This document shows, piece after piece, positions 30,401 to 43,100 of a stretch of DNA of 47,147 bases. Position 1 is the stretch's first letter, and every line of letters starts with the position of its first letter. Where the stretch lies: contig NC_045140.1 of NCBI RefSeq assembly GCF_008831285.2, positions 29,723,959 to 29,771,105 on the forward strand, read 5' to 3'. The DNA comes from Nymphaea colorata. Its lineage: Eukaryota > Streptophyta > Magnoliopsida > Nymphaeales > Nymphaeaceae. A program made the position numbers and the translations under genes. The notes beneath the pieces are model-generated. The model was not told where the DNA came from and ran no database searches. It worked only from the letters and a program-made list of their open reading frames with translations.

Positions 30401-32141
30401 AGTAGTGGAAACGGATATTTGGGATCGGTTAGCAAATGAACAGCAGAATGATGAATCGCTGAGGCTAATCAAAGCTTCGATCCAGCAAAACCCGGGTTCC
30501 ATTCCCTTCTACTCAGTCAAGGGAAACATTTTGTATAGGAAGGACAAGGCAGTAGTCCCTCCTATCTCTGAGCTTAAGCAGGAATTCCTGCATCATTTTC
30601 ATGACACTCCAGCCGCAGGTCATGAAGGGGTCGCCAAGACCTTAAGCCGCATCAAAGCTCAGTTTTGGTGGAAAGGTATGAAGGCTGAAGTACAGGCCTA
30701 TGTAAAGAAGTGTATAGTATGCCAGCGAGAGAAGTATGAGGCAATCAAGCCTCCAGGCCATTTGAATCCTCTCCCGGTACCTACAAAACCGTGGACCGAC
30801 GTCACGATGGATTTCATCGATGCCATGCCTCGATCAGAAGGAAAAGAGGCAGTATTGGTAGTGGTCGATCGGCTCACGAAATATAGCCACTTCGCACCTT
30901 TACCACGGTTGTATCAAGGGCCCCTCGTGGCCAACGTCTACCATGAGTATATAGGAAAGTTGCATGGAATGCCACAGTCCGTCGTCTGCGACCGGGACTC
31001 AATTTTTCTAAGTGCATTCTGGCAAGAATACATGAAGAACATGGGGACGAAACTAAATTTCAGTACCGCCCACCACCCTCAAACAGATGGGCAGAGTGAG
31101 ATAGTGAACCGGTCCTTGGAGACCTACTTACGTTGCTTTGCAGGCGAACGACCAGCCACTTGGGTGAAATACCTACCTTGGGCAGAATGGTCGTATAATA
31201 CAAGTCTGCACTCGTCGACAGGCATGACCCCTTACGAGGGTGTATATGGCTTTCCTCCTCCGTCGATTCCACGCTACGAAGGAGGTACTGCAGAAGACGA
31301 CAGTGTTGACTGCGAACTGCGCACAAGGGAAGAAGTATTAGAATCCCTAAAACAGAACATTGTGAAAGCGCAAAACCGTATGAAGCAGGTATACGACAAA
31401 GGCAGGAAGGACCGGGAATTTGAGGTGGGTGACTACGTGTGGCTTAAGAGACTGCCTCTTAAGCAGAAATCATTGATGGGTCAGCCGTATTCCAAACTGC
31501 TGCCTCGTTATTATGGACCTTATCCAGTGGTTCAAAAGGTTGGAAAGGCCGCCTACAGACTTGGCCTCCCCAGAACAGCATTGGTGCACCCTGTATTTCA
31601 TGTTTCGAGGCTGAAGCCTCATCAAGGGGATGTACCAACACTAATAGAGCAGGTCCCGGATAACTTGCCTACTCCCTATCGCATTCTCAAACATAGGTAT
31701 GTCCAAAGACAAGGGAGGATGAGGCACGAGGTACTTGTGGAATGGGAAGGACCCGACAGGGGTACTTCCTGGGAAGAATTTGGGTCGATTGTTCATCGTT
31801 TCCCCTCTTCAAGCGCTCGAGGTCAAGCGCAAGGTAGGGAGGGGGAATCTGTTACGGACCTACCCAGCGGTCCAGACCCAGTTGATACCGAGCCCGTCGA
31901 ATCCAGAAGAAGGAAGCGCAAGGCTTCTGATATTGGAGCTCGTTCTCTTCAATGTATTAAGGCCAGTCCCAGGAAGAGTCAAGAAGCACCAGAGATAGTT
32001 GCAGCGGGAGGAGAGGGAGGAGCAACTAGGTCGTCAACGGTGCTCAAGCAGGTTCAGTCTCAGGGTGACTTAGACTCCAGTTTAGGGCTCGTCAAGCTAG
32101 AAGCGTCCCAGCCAAACGAGTCCACTTCACACGACCCTTGA
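27477..32141 (+). pseudogene. gag-pol: Element C gag-pol main segment: capsid, zinc knuckle, protease, RT, RNase H, integrase, chromodomain
   Basis: This frame is open for 1554 codons; homology to D begins upstream of its first ATG, back to the short C run at 27391. Capsid region (PKFNGEHLREWLFMAERFF), zinc knuckle CFRC...HQC, Ser/Asp-rich linker, protease D-S-G (D at 28590), RT FFDD at 29601-29612, RNase H (IETDACEVG, YEKELLAI, AADSLSR), integrase HHCC finger and DDE triad at 30810, 30990 and 31098 with 35 residues between the last two, GPY/F module and chromodomain (PYRILKHRY...VLVEWEG...SWEEF). The last 97 codons lie in the LTR. All catalytic motifs are intact. Only the upstream 1-base deletion separates it from a full-length polyprotein. 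Confidence 0.94.
31831..31849 (+). other. Polypurine tract of C
   Basis: AAGGTAGGGAGGGGGAATC directly before the LTR start; identical to the tract of A; coding within gag-pol. Confidence 0.92.
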
Positions 32142-35100
32142 GACGTCCTAAGATCCAAGTCTTAGGTAAACGGCTCGGTCAAACCTGACCAAGCTCTTGA
32201 GTCAACAAACCGAAGTGAGGGCGGGTCCCCTCACAAGGTCCCCACCCTGGGTTCAAAAGATCCAGGGGCTCGAACCTTTCCTTTGCGCGTGGGCACTAGG
32301 CCCGTGTTGCTTTATGAATAACAAGTAAATAAAGTTAGTCTTAGGCTTGTTAATATTAGGATTCGAGGTAGGAACCTAGCCTAGCGGGTTGTGCTTGGCG
32401 TTTTGGATTTGGGGTCTTGGGTAGAGAGTGAGATCTGGATTGTAGACTCGCTCAAATAGGATTAGTATAAATACTTTTGGATCATTGTAATTCGTATCAA
32501 AGATTAAGGAATTGAAAGCATTTTGCGCAAGGCGCTCTCTCTCCTCCGTGCGAGGTTTGGCTCTCCCTCCTCATTCTCGAGGAACTCTGATTCTGAAATC
32601 AAAGCACAACTCCAGCCCGAGCGTTCGAGTGTGTGCCCTCTCATCCCCTCGCGCCCCCTTCCCACCGTGGCGTTTCTTCCTCTCTTGAAGCACTTGAAGC
32701 ACCGGCGGTGAACCAGCCAACGCTCAAGTTGGACGGCTTGCGGCGGATCTTCTTCCTCACCGGCGGAGATCCCTCCCTTGTCCACGGCATCATCCCCCTT
32801 CAAAGCGTATTTCAGCAAAGTTCAGTGCCTTCTTCACAGTCACGGTGAGGCTGAGAGGCTGTTCTTGCAGCAGGGAAGATTGAATCCATTTCTGGATTCA
32901 ATATCGACGGCAGTAAAGGTTAGTGGCTTGATTTCGTGTTTTCCTTGCGTTTTTAGGATTCCGGTCTAGGGGAGAGCACTCCCGAGGTTTCTGTTCTTTC
33001 TCGGTCTAACCGAGAACAGAGCGAGAGTTCTTAGGTGAAGACTCTCTAGGCGAAGTCCTAATCGCATTTGGAAACATTGATTTCGGCGCTCTTTCCTTGC
33101 CAAATCAAGCGTGTGAGATTTGGAGAAACGGCCACGGATTGAGTTCGATCTCTCAGCCTGTTTCTACATTTCTGTTCCTCGGTGCAGCAGAGCCGAATCT
33201 GCTAGTTGGAGTAATCGGGCCGCAGAAAACTATTCTTCGCATTCTAGTTGGAATCGCCCTCTCTCAAGTATCGCGTTGGTCTTTCCCAAGCTCCATCCGA
33301 TAGCGGAATAGAGGTCTCGGCTTCCTGCCGGAATTCTGCTGAATTCCTGCCAGCTCCACGTTGTTCTCTAGTCCAGCAGCCTAATCACTGTTGTATCTTG
33401 AGTTCCATCCGTGGGAAATTAGCGTGCTTAAGTTCATTAGAATCGCCGGTAAGGGAGTTCCGATATAGTCAATTTGGAGCCCATTCCGACGGTGGAATAG
33501 TGAGTTCGGCTGTCCGCCGAAACTCTGCTGCTTCTCCATTCCGCTCTGCATTTTCCGGCAGAACTCGTGACCCGAGGCATGAAGGACGACATTGCCCTTG
33601 CTCCGGTGAAAGCTGTAGTGAAGACGACGAGGACACCTTGGTCAATTTGGGAGGCGTCGCTCAAACCGTGCCACCGGTCGCACCAAGCTCGAACCCACTC
33701 GACTTCGGTTGAACCAGGTAAGTCTAATCTTGTCCCTTGCCTCTGCCACGTGTCCTCCATCCGAGCCATCTCCCTCAACCCGAAAACCAGTTATTTCCTA
33801 AGAGTTCCACTTCGAGTAAGTTTAGGAAAGTGCCCCCCTAGTTCGTAGGATCCACCTCGTCACCTCATCCCACTTTACTTGTTGCTCGGTCTTCTCCCTT
33901 GTCGCATGAAGTTGTGGCCTCACATCTGGCCACGTGTCAAGATCTGAAGAACCACGACCCAGCACCCCCTCCACCTCGTCGAGTTACTTTTCCCTTTGAG
34001 CTCCCGTCTCGCCACCTCACCAATTGCCTTCCCCACTTAGTGCGCCACTCCCCCAACTCGCGCCCTCTTTCCTAACTTTTGGGACAAGTCCCCTTAGGAC
34101 TCGCACAACTCCTTGGCCACCTTTCCACTTCGCCAAACCGCGGCAGTTCTCCACCCTTCATCTGTCCACGTGTCGCCATCTCCCCTTCTTCGAAGCCACT
34201 AGGCTACATCGTGTAGCTATCTCCCCTTTTGCCCGATTCTAGTCTAGGTTCATCCCCCTTCTCTTTAGGAAAGCATTTTACCTTTCCCTTGTTGATAGGC
34301 ATCCCTTAGCGCACTCTAGCTGACCCGTTCATCTTGCCAAGTGGCGAGCATCCAGGCCTTCACCTACTCGACCTAACCCACTTGGTCCTAACCCAGCTAG
34401 ACCTTGATCGAACCTAACCTAGTCAACCCATTGTAGTCTTGACCCAAGTTGACTAAACCCCACCTGACCTAGCCCAGTAGGAACTCGGTCAATCCCGAGC
34501 CACCTTAGGTTGAACCCAGTTGACTCGAGCTTATCTCGAGTGACATTTGTCCAGACCCACCCGAGCTCACTTTGTGACCTCTCTCCTTCTCCAGCCAACT
34601 CGCTAAGTCCCAACGCCCGAGCCTTGTCTTAGCCTCCTTGCTATCTCTTCTAACTCTCGCTTAGCCACCAAGTAACTAGGTTATCCCTCTTCTGCACCTA
34701 AGCTCTGTTCCTCTGGCCTACCCTAGCCTTTAACCTCACTTTGCTTAACCAGCCTACCCGTAGAGCCCGCCCGTCCAAGCTAACCCGACCTTAGCTAGGG
34801 ACTAGGAACAGCCGGAGACGCTAGCCGCTCGCTATCCGTCGTCGGCCAGCCCCTCGGCCTCCCGCGCCGTCGTCGGCATTCCTTGTCGATACCCGTGGCC
34901 GAGCCACTTCCAGCGCCAGGTAGGTAGGCACTGCCGCAAGGCTTTCGCCCCCCTCGGCCGCGCTGCACCCGCAGGCGCATCTCAGGCGACAGGCGGTCGC
35001 CTCCTTCTCCGTCAGCACCGCGGCATCCAGTCCGCGCTCAGGTGACAGGTGGTCGCACAACCTCGTCGGCACTCTGAATATCTGCCCGGTAGACAGCAAG

Positions 35101-35842
35101 CTCGTCTAGGCTACTCGTCCGCAGGTTCGCCCACAACAGCAGCCGACTGTTCTCGGCAGCGCACTGCCCATCAGCGCCGACAGCAGGCGGCTGTCTCGGC
35201 CAGCAGTCTGTCCACGTCGTCCGACAGTAGGAGGCTGCCCAGGCCGCGCGCTTCACGCCGGCCCGTGAGCTGCAATACCCGGGGCTTAGGTATTCTACCC
35301 CGTGGTCTCTCGGCACAGCCAAGGCAGCGCCTTGGTCGGTAACGCTCTCCAGCCTTTGTAGATTTCGGGAGGGTGTTAATTCTGTTTTTGCATTAGGATT
35401 CATTAGTTTATTTAATTTACTGTTTTAGCCCAGGCTTCGGCCAAGCTCCTCACTGTGGCACCTCGAGGGCCTTATTGCCCGAGACACGGTCGCAAGGAGC
35501 AGACCTACCCATTTGCTTTCGTTGGGTGTGGTTTGTCCGTTAGAGTGGTTTGCATGGTTTGGTGTGTTTGTGAGTGAGTTGAGAGTAATCCTTGTATCGC
35601 TCGCGTTTGTACTAGCCTGTAACCCTGTTGTTGTTTGTAGTAGGTATTCCGTAGTTAGGTTGGGAAACTTAACCCTGTTAACTTTGTCCTAGGGGTCTTT
35701 GCGCCGGGGTTTGTCCGGCCGGGTAGATTAATTGTATTAAATTTTATTTAGGAATTTTGGTTTTTAGGTAGTACTCAAGTCGGTCTTGGCAGTAGGAGCG
35801 TCTTGGTTAGGAAATTCTGGCCTAATCAGACGAGTCCTAACA
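31850..35842 (+). repeat. Element C second LTR (3993 bp)
   Basis: Aligns to 22409-26421. Up to about 33970 it shows about six substitutions and one 3-bp length difference (near 32787). From there to its end it has 17 bases fewer and none extra, mostly lost from short homopolymers. It ends CCTAACA, the expected inverse of TGTTA. It is followed by a PBS rather than by B sequence or a target duplication. Confidence 0.93.
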
Positions 35843-38800
35843 ATTGGTATCAGAGCCAACTTGAGACTAGAACTGTCAGTCTGAGCACCCGACCTACAAA
35901 AAAGTCAGCTTCAGAAGGTACTTCAAACGGCAGAAATTCAGAGGTATCAGTTTCGGGTCTTCTTGTCAGGGTATTTCGTTTTCTAAGTCGTTAGAAAAGT
36001 ATAGGTTTCACGACTTCCAGCATTATATTGCGTAAGTTCTAGGCTTCGCTTGCTCGATTTAGCAAGTGTGGGGTTGTACACAACGTACACCCGAGGGCAG
36101 CTAAGCTCGAGGCTCGTCGTCGAGACACCAGGCGGGTGTGACGATTTAGGCTTTTTAAAGCCCGGCCGAGAGCGAGGTGAGATTGCCTAGGCGCTAAGGC
36201 GTAGCGCGGCTTTAGACGGGCCAACCCGTCTCCCTTGCCTTAGGACTCACGCGCGGCAGCTCAAGCAGTGGCAGCGGCAGCGTGACAGAGTCGACAGTCT
36301 AGGTTAGGTTAAGAGTGGCAGTTGTGTCAGACTTTGGATTTCAGTTAGGTTAGTTTTTGATTTCGCAAGTTAAAATGGGAAAATCAAAAAGAATGTTAAC
36401 TCAGATGAGCCCGTGCTTGAGGAGAACCTCATGACACTCCCGAAGAGGCTCAGCCATCACAGAGAGGCCAAGTGCCCGACTATGCTTTAGGACGCATCCT
36501 AAGCATAGAAAAAGAGTTATTACAGATGCGTACCGACATGGCTAAGGTAGAGAACTTGAGAAAGAAAGAAATGGACCGTCAAAATGCAGATAGACAAAAA
36601 GAAATGGATGAGATACGGACCATGTTCCGTCAAATGTCTACCGCCCAAACGCAGGCCATAGTCGCGGAAAGGACCACTCAGGGTCCGAATGCACAGAGAG
36701 GGAAAGGTTTGTTAGCAGTACCTGGCTATCAAACCGACACTGAGATCAATCCCAACAACATATCTCATGTTGGGACAAGCACAGAAGGGGGTAGGCTCAT
36801 GCGTCCCCCACAAGACAGGTACCAACAAGAGCCCTATAGCGAATACTACAGGACTCCTCGTGGCCCACGGATAGGCCAAACTCTTCAAACCCAATGTACG
36901 AATTATCTGATGGTGAAGATGAATCACCCCTTCGCCCAAGGAGAACTCGAAGAGAACCACTCGTCTAGAAGAAAGACGTACACCATCCGTCAAGTACGAC
37001 TTTCCAAAATTCAACGGAGAGCACCTCAGAGAGTGGTTATTCATGGCTGAACGCTTCTTCATGTGCCATCGTATTCCACAAGAAGAATGGATAGAAATCG
37101 CTACAGCCAACATGACTGGCGAAGCGACCACCCACTATCTTTGGTTTGAGCACAAACAGTCGATCCCACTTGGGAAAAGTACAAGGCTAGTTTGCAGCTT
37201 CACTTTGGAGAGTCCACGTTCATCGATTATGACGAGGACCTCAAAAATCTAGTCCAAACTTCGAACGTGCCCACCTATCAAAAGCAGTTCGAAAGACTAG
37301 CTAGCATGGTACAATGGCCCGAGAAGGCTCTAATCGGAGCATTCAAAGGAGGCCTTAGAAGCGATATCAAACGCGAGATGAAGATACATCGTTTCGATCA
37401 TCTCGAAGAATGCTTCGCTATGGCCCGACTGTATGAAGAGCGGATTGAGAGAGAAAAGAGGAAAAGCGAGAGAAAAAGGCTCGCAGGGCTGACAAACAGA
37501 GGAAGAAACCTTCCTTCTCCTCTGCTTCTCGAACCAAATCAGAGAGAATAAAGGAAGGGAATTAGTTCCCTACAACAGAGGGAACGAGTTCAGGCCACAC
37601 CCACGTCCAGGCCGTGAACTACCTACCCGTTACTTGTCCCCTAAACAAATTGAAGAATACAGGAAGAAAGGCCTGTGTTTAGATGTGAGGGCAAGTGGGA
37701 AAAAATCACCAGTGCAAAGCACTTTTTAATATAGTGGTGATTGATGAGCCAGAGACCAGCTCTAGCTCCGAAAGCGATTCCTCCTCCAGTTCTGATTCGA
37801 GCTCCTCGTCTGATGAGGAAATCCTAGTTAGAAGAAAAGGCAAGAAAATTGAGCCTAAAGAAACGCATCAAGAAGAGACATCGACCAAAGAAGAGAAATC
37901 AGAAGAGGTCGAATCTCTTCATTCAATTCAAGACCCCCATAAGGCAAATGCCATGCGTGTTTTTGGTCGTATCAATGGCCAAAAAGTCTTAATATTGCTC
38001 GACAGCGGAGCCACCAACAACTTCCTTACAGAGGAAGCCGCTGAAAGGTGTAGAATCACACTCACCGAGAGCAACCCACAAACTATCATCGTGGGAGGGG
38101 GACTAAGGCTCAAGTGCATTCACGAAGGAAAAGCTTTGACGTGTCCATTAAAAAGAAAACTTTTAAAGTTGACTGCCTCGTCATTCCGCTTGAAGGAGTC
38201 GACTTAATTTTGGGCATGCCTGGTTTCTAACATGGAAAGATATTCATTGGGATGTAAAGAACTTCTCTATGACTTTCATCCCTGAAGGAGAAGAGGAATC
38301 GATAACGATTCAGGGACTCGCCAGCTCCACGCGTCCCAAAACAGCACTAAGGTCCATCCAACATGACCAACCAGCGTGTTGGGTTCTTACATGGCAACGG
38401 ATGTACCTTTCTCCGAAGAGAAGGTGGAAGAACCAATTCCATCTATGATTCAATCGGTCTTAGACCGATTTCCAGAGATTTTTGATGAGCCCAAAGGCCT
38501 ACCGCCAAAAGGGCTTACGATCATCGAATCGTCCTTGCACAAGGTGCAGAGCCTGTCAACGTCAGGCCATACCGGTATGGGCACAGCCAGAAGGCGAAAT
38601 CGAACGCTTAGTCAAGAGATGCTCGAAAGCGGCATCATCCGACCGAGTTGCAGCCCTTTTTCTTCACCGTCCTATTAGTGAAAAAAAAAGGACAACACTT
38701 GGCGGTTCTGTATAGATTACAGGCGTTAAACGAGGTGACCGTTAAGGATCGGCACCCCATACCGTCATTGACGAGCTACTAGATGAGTTAGCCGGCGCTA

Positions 38801-39547
38801 CTGTTTTCTCAAAGATAGATCTCAGAGCCGGATATCATCAAATTCGAATGTTTACGAAGATGTATTGAAAACTGCGTTCAGAACACCGACGGGCATTATG
38901 AATTTTTAGTAATGCCCTTTGGATTAACGAATGCGCCAGCAACATTCCAACGGTGCATGAATGATGTGTTCAGAGCACACCTCAGAGATTTCATCCTCGT
39001 ATTTTTCGATGATATTCTCATTTATAGCAAAGATGAAGAGCAACATCAACGTCATCTGGAGATTACTCTAAACATCTTGAAGGAGCATCATCTCTTCGCG
39101 AAGATGTCCAAATGCAGTTTTGGACAGTCTTCAATCGGATACCTCGGACACATTGTGTCTCGAGATGGGGTTCGGGCAGACCCGAAAAGTTGCAAGCCAT
39201 GGAGAAATGGCCACTGCCCAAGGACCTCAAGAGTCTGCGAGGTTTCCTAGGATTGACTGGTATTACAGACGATTTATCCAGGGGTATGGAATCATTGCGC
39301 AACCCCTTACCCAGATGCTGAAAAAGGGATCCTTCTCGTGGACTGAGAAGTCAAGAGATGCCTTTGAGAAGCTAAGGCAGCTCTGATGTCGCCCCGGTAC
39401 TAACTCTACCCGATTTTACAAAGACATTCACCATCGAAACGGACGCTTGTGAAGTCGGAGTAGGAGCGGTACTTGGCAAGATAACCACCCCATTGCCTAC
39501 ATGTCAAAGGCCTTAACCAGCAGGGCCAAACCTCTTTCTACATACGA
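35843..39547 (+). mobile_element. Second, error-rich copy of the C internal region, cut by the gap
   Basis: PBS at 35845-35856, leader with the hairpin module (36036-36321), then gag-pol through early RNase H. It aligns throughout to 26422-30151 but is net 25 bases shorter, by many scattered 1-base deletions and a few insertions. Substitutions are few compared with indels, which is unlike the decay of an old element. Confidence 0.85.
36375..39547 (+). pseudogene. gag-pol: gag-pol fragment of the second C internal copy, multiply frameshifted
   Basis: The ATG at 36375 corresponds to the C start at 26956, but an A run directly after it is one base short. Readable pieces are 36472-37050 (gag N-terminus, with the five-C run that C lacks), 37043-37551 (capsid), 37695-38207 (linker and protease, D-S-G present), 38376-38678 and 38912-39250 (RT, FFDD present). 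The sequence stops at the start of the YEKELL motif of RNase H, where the Ns begin. The protein pieces are almost identical to C. I count frameshifts roughly every 100-300 bp, so the region cannot encode a polyprotein as written. It may be low-quality sequence of an otherwise intact copy. Confidence 0.85.
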
Positions 39548-39647
39548 NNNNNNNNNNNNNNNNNNNNNNNNNNNNNNNNNNNNNNNNNNNNNNNNNNNNN
39601 NNNNNNNNNNNNNNNNNNNNNNNNNNNNNNNNNNNNNNNNNNNNNNN
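39548..39647. other. Assembly gap (100 N)
   Basis: Exactly 100 N, a conventional size for a gap of unknown length. Missing here are at least the rest of the C copy, the last 33 bp of B's LTR and most of the 3' LTR of D. Confidence 0.98.
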
Positions 39648-40129
39648 GCTTAAAAAAACACTTAAACTAGACTCGGGCCTAATGCCCAACTCGTAAACAA
39701 AAGGGTTAAACCCCTGAGCCTTGTGAGCCCAGGGTGGGGACCTCGTGAGGGGACCCGCCCTCACTTCGGTTGACTAGACCAAGAGCTCGGTCTGGTTTGA
39801 CCGAGCCATTTGCCTAAGACCTTGGTCTTTGGCTAGCCTCAAGGGACATAAGACCGGACTCACTTGGTTAAGACTCTACTAGCTTAGTGAGACCTACTCT
39901 AGAATCAACAATCACCCTGAGACGTACCCAGTTCAAGCACCGTCTTGGCTTCAGCTGCTCCTCCCGCTCCTCCCACTGCAACTGACGCTGGTGCAGAATC
40001 CTTCTCCTTGGGACTTACCTGCGCGAGCTGAAGAGAACGCGCCCAAATCTCTGACGCCTTCCTCTTACGCCGACTGGGTTCGGCCTGCTCTGCCTCCATC
40101 TGCACGGACCTGGAAATTGGTCCGTAACA
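39648..40129 (-). repeat. Element D 3' LTR, first 482 bp only
   Basis: On the minus strand it begins TGTTACGGACC right after the polypurine tract. It holds the remains of the gag-pol tail (ARSLQ, VAVGGAGGAA, frame 40105-39905) and the U3 hairpins: AAGACC/GGTCTT around 39816-39829, GCTCGGTC/GACCGAGC at 39785-39806, and GTGAGGG/CCCTCAC at 39745-39764. The remaining LTR is lost in the gap. Confidence 0.92.
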
Positions 40130-43100
40130 GATTCCCCCTCCCTACTTTGCGCTTGTCCTCGAGCGCTAGAAGAGGGGAAACGGTGAATGATCGTCCCGAA
40201 TTCCTCCCAAGAAGTACCCTGTCGGGTCCCTCCCATTCTACGAGCACCTCGTGCCTGGTTCTCCCTTGCCGCTGTACATACCTGTGTTTGAGAATACGGT
40301 AGGGAGTTGGCAAACTATCCGGGACTTGCTCGATCAAAGTAGGTACATCACCCTGATGAGGCTTAAGCCTGGTGACGTGAAAGACTGGATGTACCAACGC
40401 TGTTCTTGGAAGGCCAAGTCTGTACGCAGCCTTCCCTATCTTCTGAATCACCGGATAGGGTCCATAATATCGAGGTAGCAACTTCGAATAGGGCTGACCC
40501 ATCAAGGACTTTTGCTTAAGAGGCAACCTCTTAAGCCACACATAGTCTCCCACCTGAAACTCCCGGTCCTTCCTTCCCTTATCGTACACTTGCTTCATAC
40601 GATTTTGCGCCTTGACGATGTTTTCCTTGAGAGATTCTAAGACCTCTTCTCTGGTGCGCAACTCACAATCTACTGCATCATCTTCCGCAGTTCCTCCTTC
40701 ATACCTTGGTATTGATGGGGGTGGAAATCCATATACACCCTCGTAAGGGGTGATGCCAGTAGACGAGTGAAGACTCGTGTTGTACGACCATTCTGCCCAA
40801 GGCAGATACGTAACCCATGTTGATGGTCGTTCTCCTGCGAAGCAACGGAGATAAGTCTCCAAGGACCGGTTGACAATTTCACTTTGCCCATCTGTTTGTG
40901 GGTGGTGGGCAGTACTAAAGTTTAACGTCGTACCCATATTCTTCATGTACTCCTGCCAGAATGCACTCAGAAAGATGGAGTCTCTGTCACAGACGACGGA
41001 CTGTGGCATTCCATGCAGTTTCCCGATATACTCTTGGTAGACGTTGGCCACTAGTGGCCCTTGATACAACCTCGGCAAGGGGGCGAAGTGACTATACTTC
41101 GTGAGCCGATCCACGACAACTAAGACTGCCTCTTTCCCTTCTGATCGAGGCATGGCGTCGATGAAGTCCATCGTGACATCAGTCCACGGCTTGGTTGGTA
41201 TAGGCAGAGGGTTCAAATGACCAGGAGGCTTGATGGCCTCGTACTTCTCCCTCTGGCAGACTATACACTTCTTGACGTAGTTTTGCACTTCTGCCTTTAT
41301 TCCTCGCCACCAAAATTGGGCCTTTATTCGCGCAAGGGTCTTAGCGACCCCTTCATGACCCGCTGCGGGGGTGTCATGAAAATGCTGCAGGAGTTCTTGC
41401 CTTAGCCCAGAGTTAGGAGGGACTACAGCCTTGTCCTTCCTATACAGAAGATTTCCTTTGACTGAATACAAAGGAATGGATCCGGGGTTCTGTTGAACCG
41501 AAGTCTTGATTAGCCTTAATGACTGGTCATCATGTTGATCCTGGGCTAATCTCGTCCAAATGTCCGTCTCCACCACAGACAAAGTCATCAACTGTTCAGT
41601 GAGGCGGGAAAGAGAATCCGCCGCCTTGTTCTCAGGACCCTTCTTGTACTCGATTTCAAAGTCATACCCCAAGAGCTTCGCTAGCCATCTCTGTTGAGTG
41701 GGGGTGGACACACGTTGTTTCAACATGTACTTCAGGCTGTTTTGATCGGTCCTGACGATAAACTTGCATCCAATCAAGTATGGACGCCACTTTTCCACCG
41801 CGATTACGATTGCAAGCAACTCCTTCTCATATGTGGAGAGGGGCTTGGCCCGGCTAGTCAAGGCCTTGGACATATACGCGATGGGATGACCATCTTGTCC
41901 TAGTACTGCTCCGACGCCGACTTCACACGCATCTGTTTCAATAGTGAAAGTCTTTGAGAAATCGGGTAGAGTTAGTACTGGGGCGGTCATTAGAGCTGCT
42001 TTCAGCTTGTCAAAAGCAACTCTCGACTTCTCAGTCCAAGAGAAGGCTCCTTTCTTCAGCATCTGGGTGAGGGGCTGGGCAATAATGCCATATCCCTGGA
42101 TGAATCTCCTGTAGTACCCAGTTAATCCGAGGAATCCTCTTAGACCTTTGAGGTCCTTGGGCAGAGGCCATTTCTCCATGGCGTGCAACTTTTCGGGGTC
42201 TGCCCGAACCCCTTCTCGGGACACGATGTGTCCGAGATATCCAATGGAAGATTGTCCAAAACTGCATTTGGACATCTTCGCAAAGAGCTGGTGCTCCTGA
42301 AGAATACCTAGAGTTATTTCCAGGTGCCTCTTGTGTTGCTCCTCGTCCTTACTATAGATGAGTATGTCATCGAAAAATACGAGGATGAAGTCTCTGAGAT
42401 GGGCTCTAAACACATCATTCATACACCGCTGGAATGTAGCCGGTGCATTTGTCAGTCCAAAAGGCATTACGAGAAATTCATAATGCCCGTCATGCGTTCT
42501 GAACGCTGTCTTCAAGACGTCTTTATCGAACATTCTGATTTGATGATAGCCGGCTCTGAGATCAATCTTGGAAAATACTGTGGCGCCGGCCAATTCGTCT
42601 AACAACTCATCAATAACTGGTATGGGGTGCCGATCCTTAACGGTCACCTCATTCAGCGCCCTGTAATCAATACAGAATCGCCAAGTGTTGTCCTTCTTCT
42701 TCACTAAGAGAACTGGTGAAGAAAAAGGGCTGCAACTAGGCCTAATGATTCCGCTCTCCAACATTTCTTTCACAAGGCGCTCGATCTCCGCCTTCTGGCT
42801 GTGCCCATACCTATATGGCCTGACGTTGACAGGCTCCGCACCATGTGCGAGGACGATGCGATGATCATATGCCCGTTTAGGCGGTAAGCCTTTGGGCTCA
42901 TCAAAAATGGCTGGAAATTGGTCTAGGACCAATTGAATGCTTGGTGGAATTGGTTCTTCCACCTTATCTTCAGATACCGGTACATCCGTAGCCAATGTGA
43001 GTACCCAACAAGCGGGTTGTTCATGTTGGATGGACCGCAATGCTGCCTTGGGACGCGTGGAGCTGGCGAGTCCCTGAAGAGTGATCGATTCCCCTTCTCC

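Larger units (their letters stand above)
22409..35842 (+). mobile_element. Element C: Ty3/gypsy chromovirus nested in the 3' LTR of B
   Basis: LTRs at 22409-26421 and 31850-35842 flank a PBS, a structured leader, a gag-pol with one frameshift and a polypurine tract. Insertion into B is shown by B's LTR sequence stopping mid-way at 22408. The expected target duplication is gtttc (22404-22408); its second copy is not visible because the right end is not followed by B sequence. Instead the second LTR runs directly into another PBS and internal region (35843-39547). This means either a true tandem (LTR-internal-LTR-internal) or an assembly artefact. Confidence 0.93.

Noticed and set aside
39513-39764. 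Minus-strand frame spanning the N gap
   Set aside because: It reads through Ns, so it is an artefact of translation across the gap.
40013-40021. CAG|GTAAGT on the minus strand in U3 of D as another LTR splice donor
   Set aside because: It falls in the gag-pol tail region, not at the place where A, B and C have theirs, and the homologous C sequence lacks it. Probably chance.
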